NCBI GenBank assembly: GCA_029339195.1
Contig: JAPTJF010000152.1
Location: 1-64,000, forward strand
DNA: 64,000 nucleotides
Direction of reading: 5' to 3'
Origin: Micractinium sp. NFX-FRZ
Taxonomy: Eukaryota > Chlorophyta > Trebouxiophyceae > Chlorellales > Chlorellaceae
Of the stretch, positions 46,140-60,100 are shown piece after piece. A model generated the notes under the pieces. It did not search any database, was not told where the DNA came from, and saw nothing but the letters and a program-made list of their open reading frames with translations. A program made the translations under genes and the position numbers. Numbering within the stretch: the first letter of the stretch is position 1; every line of letters begins with the position of its first letter.

Positions 46140-49100
46140 TGGTGTGCATCACACACCACCATACCACCCGGTCACTACCTGAAGGCAAACTTGATGAGGA
46201 GGAAGGAGAAGGCGATGGGGAAGACGAGGCGGGCGAGGGCGTGCAGCATGGGCATGACCGGGTTGACCTTGCTGTCCTGGATGAACACGCTGCGGACAGA
46301 CGCACACACACAAGCGGAGGGGGGAGGAGGAGGGCAGGCATGTGTGAGTACACACAAGTCAGTAGCTCAAAAGGGGGGCAGGCAAGTGCAGGGGAGGGAG
46401 GGAGGACGCGGGGTGCTGCGCCGCGGCGCTCTGCGGGTGGGCGTCGCGAGCGCCCGCCTTGCTAGAAAGCCACCAAAGCTGGCACAGCCAACAGCAGCAG
46501 CCTGTTTACCACCCGTCACCACCTGCTGCATCAGGTGGTGCATCGGCCCCTGGCTACCCGCTGGCACCAGCTTCTAGAAGCACCCACCAAGCTGATCATG
46601 CAAAACACGTAATATAGACCCAGAGGGGAGGCAGGCACCGCCCCCTTATCCCTCCCATGCCTCACCCGTGCTCCACCAGGTGGTCAAACAGCTCCGGGTC
46701 AAAGGGCAGGCCAACCTTCTCTGCAGGGCGGGCAGCGACAGGTGGCGACAGGTGGGCATCAGACAGGTGGGCGAGTGGGTGTGCACACAGTTGCTGTTGT
46801 TGGTGATGCAATGCAGGCGCGTGCGGCAAGCAGGGCAGCAAGGCGCAATCATGTGTGCGGGAGGCGGGCGGGCGGCACCAGGCACGTGGCGGGCACGCGG
46901 GCGAGCAGGCAGCGGCGCGTGCCTGTGCGCACGCCTCCCGGCGCATTGGCCTTTGTGGTGACGTACACGCTGCGCCGGTCGTCGGCGTAGCGCACCTGGC
47001 AGGGAAGGAGGGAAAGAGGAGGAAAGGAGGCGGGGTGTGGAGGGAGGTAGGGCGGGCGGCGAGGGGTGGGTGGGCACGGTGGGAGCCCCCGCCCCCAAGG
47101 GCAAACTCACAAACTGCTTCCGCCCAAGGCCTCACTCGCCCTTCCCACCGCGGGGTCTCGCACTGCCGTTCGCCGGCTTTCCTGGCAGCCAAACCACTGA
47201 ACGAAAAGAGAACAGGCACCCGCACAAGCAACCCGCCGGTACCGCCTCCTCCAGCCAGCTGGTACTGCAACCACCTCGCCAGCTCACCGTGTCCACCTTG
47301 CGCTCCCGCACCAGGTTCCAAAACTGGGTGTACGTCATGGCGCGCAGCTTCTCGGGGCGCCTGCGCAGCGTCAATTTGGAGGTGTGGGACATAGGGCGGG
47401 GTTCAGGGCTGAATGGTGCCGGGGGAGGTGCGGCCAGGGCAGCGTGCACGAGGAGATGATCTTTGGCTGAGAAGAGGATGGGAGATGAGGAGGGGCGCGC
47501 GCCCAGGAGGTGCCTCCCTGGCCATGCCCCACCAGCCACACCCACGTGCGCCACCGCACATCAGCACTGCCGGCCACCCCAGTCCGCCACCCAGCCCGGC
47601 GCCTCACCAGGCGGTGACCACCCCAAAGTTGCCCGCCGCCTGGAACTCCTTGGCTGAGGGGAACTGGGAGGTGTTGGGGACGAGGGAGGAGGAGGGGTCC
47701 TTCACCCGCTTGCCGCCCTTGCGGGGGCCTGCAGGGGGGGGAGGATGGGCGGCACAGCATGATCACGCAGCAGAGAGCAGGGGTTCGACACAGGCGGGGG
47801 AGGGGGAAGCAACAGCAGGCAAGAGGGGGTGCGGTCCTGCATGCGCTTGCCGCCCTTGCGGGGGCCTGCAGGGCAAGGGGAGGGCGGGCAGCACAGCAGG
47901 ACCACATTGAGCGGAGAGCAGGGTTTCGGCACGGGCAGGCAGGGAGGGGGTGGGAGGTCGTGGGAGCGCTGGCCTCCCCCTCTGGGGCCCTGTGCAGAGG
48001 GCGGGAGAAAGGGGGAGGGAGGGGGTGCACATGGGTAGTGAGTGGCCGGGGCGTGGGCAACCGGCCAACCTTCCTTTCATTTCCCTGAAAACCACGCAGC
48101 ACCACTCACGGGAGGCTCCACCCACCTGCACCTCAATCCTCCCCACCCACAACCCTGCCCGCCCACGCACCGCATGCTCCAGCTCCTTCACCCTGCCTCC
48201 ACCCAAACAAGGACTCCCGCAACCCGGCACGCCTCGCCATCCAGGCAGCGCACCCAGCTCACACACCTCCCCCTCCCCACCACCTACGCCACAACACGCA
48301 GCAGCAGCAGCAGCAGAGGCTCCCCTTAAGATGCATGCCCCAGCAGAGGCTCCCCTTAAGATGCGATGCAACCACACAGCAGCAGCAGCAGCAGCAGCAG
48401 CAGCGTGCATGCGCCGGCAGGTAGGCCCACTCACGCAGCGCGCGCTCCATCGCCTTGAGCTCATCCCCCTCTGTGTGCTCCGACATCATCTGCCGCACAG
48501 CCGCCGTCCCCTGCTCAGCCAGCTCCTGGGGGCTGACCAGCGTGACCTGCTGGGGCGGGGGACGCAGGCAGGGAGGGCGGGCACAGCACTCATAATGATT
48601 GAGGAAACGGGGCAGCAGGAGGAATGAACAGCTCGGCCAGCTCCTGGGGGTTTCACTAGCGTGACCTGCTCGGGCGGATGGAGCGGGGAGTGGGCGGGAA
48701 GGGCAGGCGGGAGAGGGGCAGCGGGGTGAGGGCACGGGGTGAGGACAAGAGGCAGCAGTGGGTGTGCAGCTGCGGGCAGTGGAGGGAGCGAGGTCAAAGG
48801 CAGCGGCTGCATCGACCAGAGTGCTCAGGGGGGCCCATGGTATGCAGCTGAGCTGCTCTTTTGAGGCTGCCTGCTGCAGCAAATTTTGGCAGGCGGCCGA
48901 GCTGGTGCGAAAAAGAGGAGGAGGAGAGGGAGAGGGCGGGAAGGGCGGGCGACGTGGCGCATGAGTGGCTGGGAGACGAGGGGTCAACAGGGCAAAGGGA
49001 GGCAGGCACGGTACGGGGTGGGCATGCCGTGGAAGGCCAGCTCAGCCTCTCATGGAGGAGTGGATGAAGGGAAAAAGCGCAGACAGAGAGAGAACAGTGC

Positions 49101-50028
49101 ATGCATGACAAGCAGGCAGGCAGGCAGGCGGGCAGGCAGGCAGGCAGCAACAGGAGCAGCGCAGCGGCAGGAGCGACGTGCAGCGCAGCCAGGTGTGCTA
49201 CTCCCGGCTGTCAAGCGGTTGAACAGGCAAACAGCCCTTGGCAGCCTGGCTGCAACGCCAGGAGGTGGCAGGCACCTCCCGGAGCTGGGCAAGCAGCCGG
49301 TGATGAGTTGTGCACAGAGCCAGCGTGGCGTGGCGCGATGCAGCCCACATGCGGCCCGTCCCTTTGTAGCACAGCACACGACACAGCAGGCAGCCCACCC
49401 GCCCGCCCCGCACCTTGCCCTGGCTGACAATCTTCACGGGCCTGCCCCCCTCCTCCCCCTCATCCGCCGCCAGCAGCATGCCGGTGTCGCTCCACCCCCG
49501 CTGCTGCCGCTGCTGCTGTGCCGCCGCCGCCGCCTGGTAGGAGGCAGACGTCTCAGACGCTGCTGCCACCGCTGCTGCCGGGGGCGGCCCTGGGTGGGCT
49601 GCAGGCGGTGCTGCGCTGGCGGGCCGCGCTGCAAGGAAGATGGCAGCAGAGGCAGCCAGCCAGGCTGCGCCAGCAAACCCCAGCCCGCGGCGTTGTGACG
49701 CCGGCGCTGCCGCCGGTGGTGGCTGCTGCGCGTCGAAACGTTGCGGCGGGAGCTCCGGTGGCCCACTGCTGCTGCTGCTGCCGCTGCCATGGCCAGAACT
49801 GCACCGTGCTGCCAGTGCTGTCCGGGAGGCACGCAGGGGCAGCGCCCGTGGCCGGCGCAGCGAGCAGCAGCAGCGCAGTGGCGCCGCCGCCGCCAGCGTG
49901 CCGCTGCCGCTGCTGCCGACACTGCTGATGCTACCGCTGCTCACGGTGCCTCTGCTGCTTCCATGCCGCTGCTGCACTGCAAAGGGCGCCAGCAGGGGCG
50001 CCCTGCAGCTGAGCAGCAGGCTCTGCAT
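37787..50028 (-). CDS. Chloroplast FtsH-like AAA ATPase without protease zinc site (FtsHi)
   Basis: Predicted plastid membrane AAA motor of the FtsHi class; FtsHi proteins act in the envelope import motor and plastid biogenesis. Exons, leftward: 50028-49414, 48546-48435, 47728-47608, 47360-47288, 46995-46935, 46720-46666, 46289-46179, 45895-45835, 45617-45570, 45124-45019, 44703-44638, 44119-44040, 43785-43677, 43434-43301, 42929-42872, 42646-42575, 42333-42251, 41768-41693, 41438-41323, 40942-40889, 40410-40280, 39986-39927, 39611-39551, 38956-38821, 38389-38310, 38014-37787 (968 residues). Order: transit peptide; RR-hydrophobic-ASA segment (114-139); FtsH ectodomain; membrane segment (about 366-381); Walker A GPPGTGKT (452-459); Walker B ILFIDE; ATNRP and RPGRFDR. 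The HExxH site reads YEAAR (682-686); the third ligand Asp (763) is kept. From memory it is closest to FTSHi4. Confidence 0.85.
39320..39362 (-). repeat. Exon 23 3'-end echo in FtsHi intron 23
   Basis: Copy of the sequence encoding [10 protein letters not shown] and its donor (real copy 39545-39587), offset by about 223 bases. It retains CACCTGCTCCACCTCC and CATGGCCAGC on the plus strand. Confidence 0.75.
40847..40881 (-). repeat. 35-base poly-C (poly-G on the coding strand) beside an FtsHi donor
   Basis: Uninterrupted run of 35 C on the plus strand. On the transcribed strand it is G35 beginning a few bases after the GTGAGG donor of exon 20 (40889). Confidence 0.93.
42130..42270 (-). repeat. 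Exon 17 3'-end echo in FtsHi intron 17
   Basis: The exon end encoding EKIHRDK (real copy from 42251) recurs at about 42131 as CTTGTCCCTGTGGATCTTCT on the plus strand, an offset of 120 bases. GTGTCCCCTTCACCAGTG-type units around 42028 and 42208 are repeated with it. Confidence 0.85.
43125..43330 (-). repeat. Exon 14 3'-end echoes in FtsHi intron 14
   Basis: The exon end HLPLPNVE with its donor (plus strand CCTCACCTCCACATTGGGCA, 43295) has copies at about 43126 and 43200, each with the TTGGGCAG core. Confidence 0.8.
44090..44360 (-). repeat. 112-base tandem triplication of the FtsHi exon 12 acceptor region
   Basis: On the minus strand three units read GTGCAG, then codons for AGTEFMEM or close versions. 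The real exon starts at 44119, with copies about 112 and 225 bases upstream. Copies have GTGCCGG where the real exon has GTGCCCG on the plus strand. A shared block encoding the stem of each unit (GTTGAAATTTGGTGGTGCAA) is duplicated with them. Confidence 0.9.
45093..45245 (-). repeat. Exon 10 5'-end echo in FtsHi intron 9
   Basis: The exon start encoding VKAEIMEV with its acceptor (real copy 45124 and leftward) recurs at 45210-45242, about 117 bases upstream in the transcript, with the same CTGCC acceptor complement. Confidence 0.88.
46108..46138 (+). repeat. (CA)n microsatellite in FtsHi intron 7
   Basis: About 15 CA dinucleotides. A similar tract of about 13 lies at 42793-42818 in intron 15. 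Confidence 0.9.
47700..47990 (-). repeat. 140-base duplication spanning the FtsHi exon 3 acceptor
   Basis: The exon 3 start (plus strand CGCTTGCCGCCCTTGCGGGG at 47707) and about 110 bases of intron beyond it recur from 47844. The intron copies share AGAGCAGGG and CGACACAGGCGGG-like blocks. Confidence 0.88.
48510..48680 (-). repeat. Exon 2 5'-end echo in FtsHi intron 1
   Basis: The start of exon 2 ([11 protein letters not shown]; plus strand CCAGCTCCTGGGGG and AGCGTGACCTGCT, 48519-48552) recurs at about 48638-48673. Confidence 0.85.
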
Positions 50029-50417
50029 GGGTGGTGTTGGCTGGCCTCCCGCTTCTACGCTGCCAGCATATGCCAGACGGGGTTGTGTGGCTTCTTAGAT
50101 AAAATGAGGGCCTATGGGGAGGCTAGCGACGCTCCCAAGCAAGCAGCGAAAGGTGGGGGGCTAAGGTGGAGCTCGTGCAGCGCAATGACGCAGCTGGGAG
50201 CCCTGGTGATCGCGGCTCGCGACGATGGGACGTCGGGCGGCAAACGGGCAGGCGATAAAGCAACAGGCTAGCCGTGTTTTCTTCCGCGCCATCCTCACGC
50301 ATGCGGGCCTGTGCCGCCAGCCCCGTGGCCAATGCGCTTGTTTGCTGCTGCCGGGAACCTCCTCCAAGTCTCTTGTGAGCCGCCAGCCCGGAGCGCGCCC
50401 CACAGCAGCAGCACACA
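50029..50417. promoter_or_regulatory. Divergent promoter, FtsHi and plastid L29
   Basis: 389 bases separate the two start codons. Both products carry plastid-type transit peptides, so a shared regulatory region is plausible. I see no TATA box. GGCCAATG near 50328 is a CCAAT-type element candidate. Confidence 0.5.
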
Positions 50418-51672
50418 ATGGCCGCCGCAGTCGCGGGCAGCATGGCGCTCAGCAGCAAGGCCTGTGTGGCCAGGCAGCCTTTTGCAGCAGCAGCAGTGCG
50501 CCTACCGGCGCGGCCAGTGCGCGCCATGCAGGTTGTCGCTATGGCAAAGCCAACCCGCGCGGTCGAATTCCGGTGAGCTCAGGGCAGTCTACTTGTGGAA
50601 GTTTAGTGAAGCACTTGAAAGGTCGCTGGGAGGCTGGGAGGCTGTGGCGAGCGGCCGGCTTTTTGCTCGCTGCCACTTGCCGCCGCCCTCTCCTGCTGCC
50701 CATAGCGCGTCTCAATCGCTGCATGTTACATGCAATGCGCCACGCGCACCGGCTGGTGACGAGGGGGGCAGTCAGGCTCTTGCGCGGGGGCGGGGCGGCG
50801 TCCGCCGCGCCTTGCCCCTCCGCTCCTCACCTGCCCCTGGCCCCCATCCCATCGCATGTGCGCAGCGGCATGAGCACCGAGGAGATTGACAGCGCTGTGC
50901 AGGAGTGCAAGCGCGACATGTTCTCCATGCGCATCAAGTTTGCCAAGCGCGAGGTGAGGAGGCCAGCGGGGTGCCGTGTGAGTGTGGGCCAGGGTGGGTG
51001 TGCGGCGAGCGCAAGCGGCAGGCTGGAGGTCTGAATGAATCAATGTCTGTTGTGCATGCATAGTAACTGCTAGGTGTGCCGCTGGCAGCGTGCCCGGTCC
51101 TGTGCCCAAGCGCCAGTCTGTGTGATGCTGCATGGCACGGCTGCAAGCAAGGCTGGGCATGCGGCAGGTGGTGCGTGCACCTGCCACCCGCCCGCCATGC
51201 ATGCCATGCTCTAGCCATGCACGTGGGCCAGCCTGCACCGGGCTGGGATGAGACCATTGAATCTGTCAATCCTCCGAGCCCCTCGGGGCCATGAGGAACG
51301 ACTCAAGCAACCCTCTAAGAAGTTCTGAGCCCACAGCACCACACCACACCACTCTTGCACGCTCGTTCAACCACGTCGCGCACGGCACTGCACGATGTGC
51401 ATTTGTACCACCAACGCGCACTTGCACCCCCAACTGCCAGCACCCACGTTCCACCCACTTCCCGTGTTGACGCCCCCCACCTGCTCCCTCTGTCCTCCCA
51501 CCCCCTCCAGGAGTGGAAGCCCAGCGACTACAAGGCCCTGCGGCGCAAGGTGGCGCAGCTGCTGACTGTGAAGCGGGAGCGGGAGGTGGCGGCGGGCGTG
51601 GACCGCCGCGACTCCAAGGCGGCCCGGCGTCAGAAGCTGGTGGAGGCGGGCCTGGGCAAGTTCGCCACCTGA
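50418..51672 (+). CDS. PRPL29: Plastid large-subunit ribosomal protein uL29 (L29)
   Basis: Nuclear-encoded chloroplast ribosomal protein; L29 sits at the peptide exit tunnel of the large subunit and forms part of the signal-recognition-particle docking site. Exons: 50418-50572, 50866-50953, 51511-51672 (134 residues). Residues 1 to about 48 are rich in Ala, Ser and Arg with few acids, as in a plastid transit peptide. The L29 domain follows: STEEIDSAVQECKRDMFSMR (helix 1), then LRRKVAQLLTVKREREV, which matches the family RR-x-IARIxTVxRER core. A basic tail ends in GLGKFAT. The start is the first ATG of the exon; Met at residue 9 is an alternative. It is divergent from FtsHi. Mitochondrial L29 is less likely but not excluded by sequence alone. 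Confidence 0.85.
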
Positions 51673-52241
51673 GCAAGCTGCCAGCTGGCACCGGCGCCAG
51701 CTCAGCTGGGCATCGCGCTGGCGCCCGGCTGAGCCACCAAACTCTGAGCCCCAGTTTTCTGCACCTCCTTCTTGAGAACCATCAAAAACAAACCCCACCT
51801 CGCCCCACGCCCAGCAAGCCAGCGGTAGCATCGCATTGAGGCTCCCGCTCTTCAGTCCAGCACCTGTAAGGTTCCCCTTGGAAAGTGGCAATGAGGCAGG
51901 GGAGCATACCTTGTGAAAGAGGGCAGCAGGCATGGAAGGCTTGTGGCCAGCACAGGGGCATTCAAGGCCATGCTCAGTGATGTGCGGCACATCGGTGGTT
52001 CTTCAACATTGCCCTTCCCTGTCCTGCTGTGGACGGCTGGTGCGGCTGCATGCGAGGCACTTCACACTGATTGGCCCCCGGCAGCAGTGATTGGGTAAGC
52101 TGTCCCCAGAATTGATGATTTGTCGGTCAGTCACTTTGCGGTCACGCGCAAACAAAAGCGGAGGAATGGAGTGGCGAGGAGAATCAGAGCATCAAGGCGG
52201 AAAGAAAGGAAAACTGCCTGGCCGGTGCATGGCCCCACCCC
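51673..52241. other. Convergent 3' region, L29 and CDKL-like kinase
   Basis: Contains the 3' UTRs of both genes and no recognisable coding sequence. CAGCTGG/CCAGCTG-type inverted short repeats follow the L29 stop (51677-51735). Confidence 0.5.
51865..51869 (+). terminator. Putative polyadenylation signal of L29 (TGTAA)
   Basis: TGTAA about 195 bases after the L29 stop, the expected distance for a green alga. Confidence 0.6.
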
Positions 52242-56857
<4,616 letters not shown>

Positions 56858-57186
56858 TGCGGAGGCCCTGCACGCCCCGCCGGGCGCCCCTGGTCAGCCT
56901 CCGCTGCTGACCGCTGCGCCAGTTATTCCGCTCAGATTTGAGCTTTCATGGCGTCTGGATGCAGATCTGGGGCATTTGAGTGGGCAGTGTATCCAGGGAG
57001 CACAAGGAAGCCTTCGGGAGGCGGGGTAGAGGGAGAACCTTGGGGGAACGCTGACGTGGCGAGAGCTGCCTCTCAAACGAGACGGGGCTGGTCAGGGATC
57101 GCCAATTGGGCAGTGTGATCACTCAAGTATCACATGCGATGCTAGCTGGGGCCTAGCGGAAGCCCAATTGCCGCTTCGGGCTTGCG
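56858..57186. promoter_or_regulatory. Divergent promoter, CDKL kinase and USP
   Basis: 329 bases between start codons. TGACGTGGC at about 57051 resembles a bZIP (CRE/G-box hybrid) site. GCCAATTGG near 57101 and CCAATTGC near 57166 are CCAAT-type candidates. None is tested. Confidence 0.45.
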
Positions 57187-60100
57187 ATGGGGGCCGACAA
57201 GCGGCCGGCCGGCCGCTGCTCCCACCTGGGAGCACTGCGGGATAAAAAGGCGCAGCTGCAGCGCTCCTTGCTGCAGCACTGTCACGCCCGACAGGCAAGG
57301 GCTTCCCTGCTTCACGCCGGCAGCCTGGCAGTCCCTGAGCCCCTTGGGCGGCGCCCCACATGCCCAGGGCGCCTATCGAAACCCGCCGCTGCGCCTCCCC
57401 TGCAGGCTGGCGGGCACCCTGCGCTGCCGCTGGGCGACGGCTTGCTCTGCCTGGGCTGCGGCACCACCTGCGCCTCGGCGGCAGAGCACGCCGAGGCCGC
57501 CGGCCGCCAGCGCCCGTCCTGTTGCACAGGTGCTGGGAAGCAGGTGGTGGGTGCTGTGGACAGGTTGGAGCGCCTGGCCAACGCACGTGGCTGCCGGGCG
57601 GATTAGCGCCGCTTTGTCCCGCAGGTGCTGCCTGCTGCTCCGTCACCACAGTCTCCCTGTCCGTCCGTGCCACCCCCGCAGGCCGCGACCTGCTGCTGGA
57701 CCTGCAGAGCGCTGAGCTGTACTGCCCCGCCTGCTCTGACTACGTGTTTGACCGCGGGTTCGACCTGGCGCTGCAGGTGGGGTGAGGCGGGGGGTCTTGG
57801 GGTGGTGCACTGGGAGGCGTGGTCCCGATGCAGCGAGCAGTCTGTATCAAATGGAGTGTAGGCCTGCAAGCCTGCCTGGACCTGCAGCTCAGCCATGCCA
57901 GCCGTGCCTCCAAAACATGTGCTTCAAATCCCTGCCCGCAGACCGCGCTGGCTGCGGTGAAGAGCGGCGCCGCCAGCAGCAGTGTGGTGACGGGGCACGA
58001 CGACAGCGGGGCGCCTGCTGGCAGCGCTCCACACCACTGCAGCGCCGCCCACGACGGCAGCGGCATTGGTGTGGTTGCTGGCAGCGCGGGAGGCGAGGCG
58101 GGGGGCGCTCTGGGCGTGCTGGGCGAGGGATTTACCGCCGTGGCGCCAGACGGCTTCCCGTCCGGGCTGAGGGGCCTCAACAACCTAGGCAACACCTGCT
58201 TCATGAACAGCGTGCTGCAGGTGCGCGGTGTCTGTCTCCTTGGGTGCTGGCATGTTGTTAACCTGGGGGGCTGGCTGGGGGGCTGCATCATGAGCCGCGT
58301 GCGGCAGGTCGGAGGGGACGTCTCATGTGGACCGGGCCTGCATCAGGGGGTCCCGTGAGAGCGTCAAGCAGCACCTGCTCTCTGGACAGCTTGCTGCAGG
58401 TGGTTCGGGGTTGGAGTGGTGGGCGGGGTGTGGGTGTGGGTGCGACATGGCGTGAGGTGGGCGGGGTGTGGCGTGTGACATGTCATGTTGGGAGGTGGGG
58501 ATGGCCGGGAGGCGGGGCCCTTGCCTTGAGTGAGATGGGTGGCGGAGCGCAGGGGGTTGCTGGCTGTGCGGGGCCCCGCCGGGCGGTGACGCGTGGCGCC
58601 TGCGTGGCGCCTGCGCACTCGGCACCCCAAGCCCCGCAGGCCCTGCTGCACGCCCCGCTGCTGCGCAACCGTTTTGTGTGCTCACCTGGCGCTACCTCCA
58701 CCCTCTTCTTCTTCCTTGACCCCCCTGCAAACGATAGGGTCCCTGAACCTAAACCCTGACCTCCTTGACCCCCCTGCTTGCAATTCCCGGCAGGCCCTGC
58801 TGCACGCCCCGCTGCTGCGCAACCACTACCTGCTCAACCGCCACTCGCGCGCCGGCTGCGCCATCTCGGCAGACGGAGGCTACTGCGTCAACTGCGAGCT
58901 GGTGAGCCTCTTTTATTTTAGTCAGGTTCTGAAGTCGAGCGCAGCGTGGCTGTGTTCAATGGCTGTGTTGAGTGCCTGGGTCAGAAGTCAAGCAAGGAGT
59001 GGCTGTGTTGATTGGCTGTGTCAGAAGTCAAGCAAGGAGTGGCTGTGTTGAGTTGTGCCGTCAAGCCATGCAAGCTGTTGATGTGTTGAGTGGCTGTGTC
59101 GTCAAGCCATGCGATGCCTGGCTCCCTGGAGGTGTTAGTGGGGGGCGGTGAGGGGGGAGGAGGAAGAGAGGTGGGGCGGGTCCTGCCTCATCGTGAGCTG
59201 GTGGGCATGTGGGGTGATTGGGTGGCTTGCCAGGTGCTGCACCCCCTGCCTTGCTGCCCCACTCACTTGCCCGCTGGCCGCCCTCGCTCACTTACTGCTG
59301 TGCGACCTCAATGCCTCCGCCCTGTTCTGCTTGCCTTCCCACTCTCGGCAGGACGGCGTGTTCAGCGCAGCCTACAGCGGCCGGCGGGCGGGCTTCTCCC
59401 CGGCCGAGTTCCTCTACACCTGGTGGATGCTGGCGGGTGGGTGGGGCGGGGGCGGAGGGCAGGGGGCAGAGTTGGGGGGTGAGTGTTTGTGCTGTGAGGG
59501 GCAGGGGTGGAGGCGGGAAGGGCGCAGCGGGGAGTGCTGGTGCGTGGGTAGACGGCGGCACGGGAGGTAACGGCGGGTGGGTGCGCCCCAACGCTCCCTG
59601 TCCCCCTTTCCCCTCTTGCCCTGCATGTCCTGGCGGGCAGAGTATGGCGAGAACCAGCAGCATAATTTCCATCACTCTCCTTCCCACCCCCGCCACTTCC
59701 TCCTTGCTCTTATGCCGCATGACATTGTGCATGTGCAGGCGGCCACATGGCGGGGTACCAGCAGCAAGACGCCCACGAGTTCTTCTGCTTCATCCTGGAG
59801 ATGATGAGCGCGACGGCGGGGGCAGGTGGGTGCCCCGCTTTGTGATGCATGCGTTGCAGGGTTTTGGGCGTGTTGCTTTGGTTGGGTTCAGAGCCCCGTT
59901 CTGTTGGTTTTCAAAGCCAAGAGCGCAAGTGCAGAGGTGCATGTTTGAATACCCATCTTGTGCAGAGAGGGGCCCAGGGCAGGCACACGTCATCCTGCCT
60001 TCAGTAGAGATGATGAAACTCACTCTGACACCCTAGCCGCCGTGACCGCCCTGCCTCACCACTTTAGGCTGCCACCACCTGCTGTGCTCTGGCTTTGTCT

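Noticed and set aside
37787..50028. Calling the AAA gene an active FtsH protease
   Set aside because: The HEAGH motif is absent in the exon where it must lie; YEAAR occupies its place.
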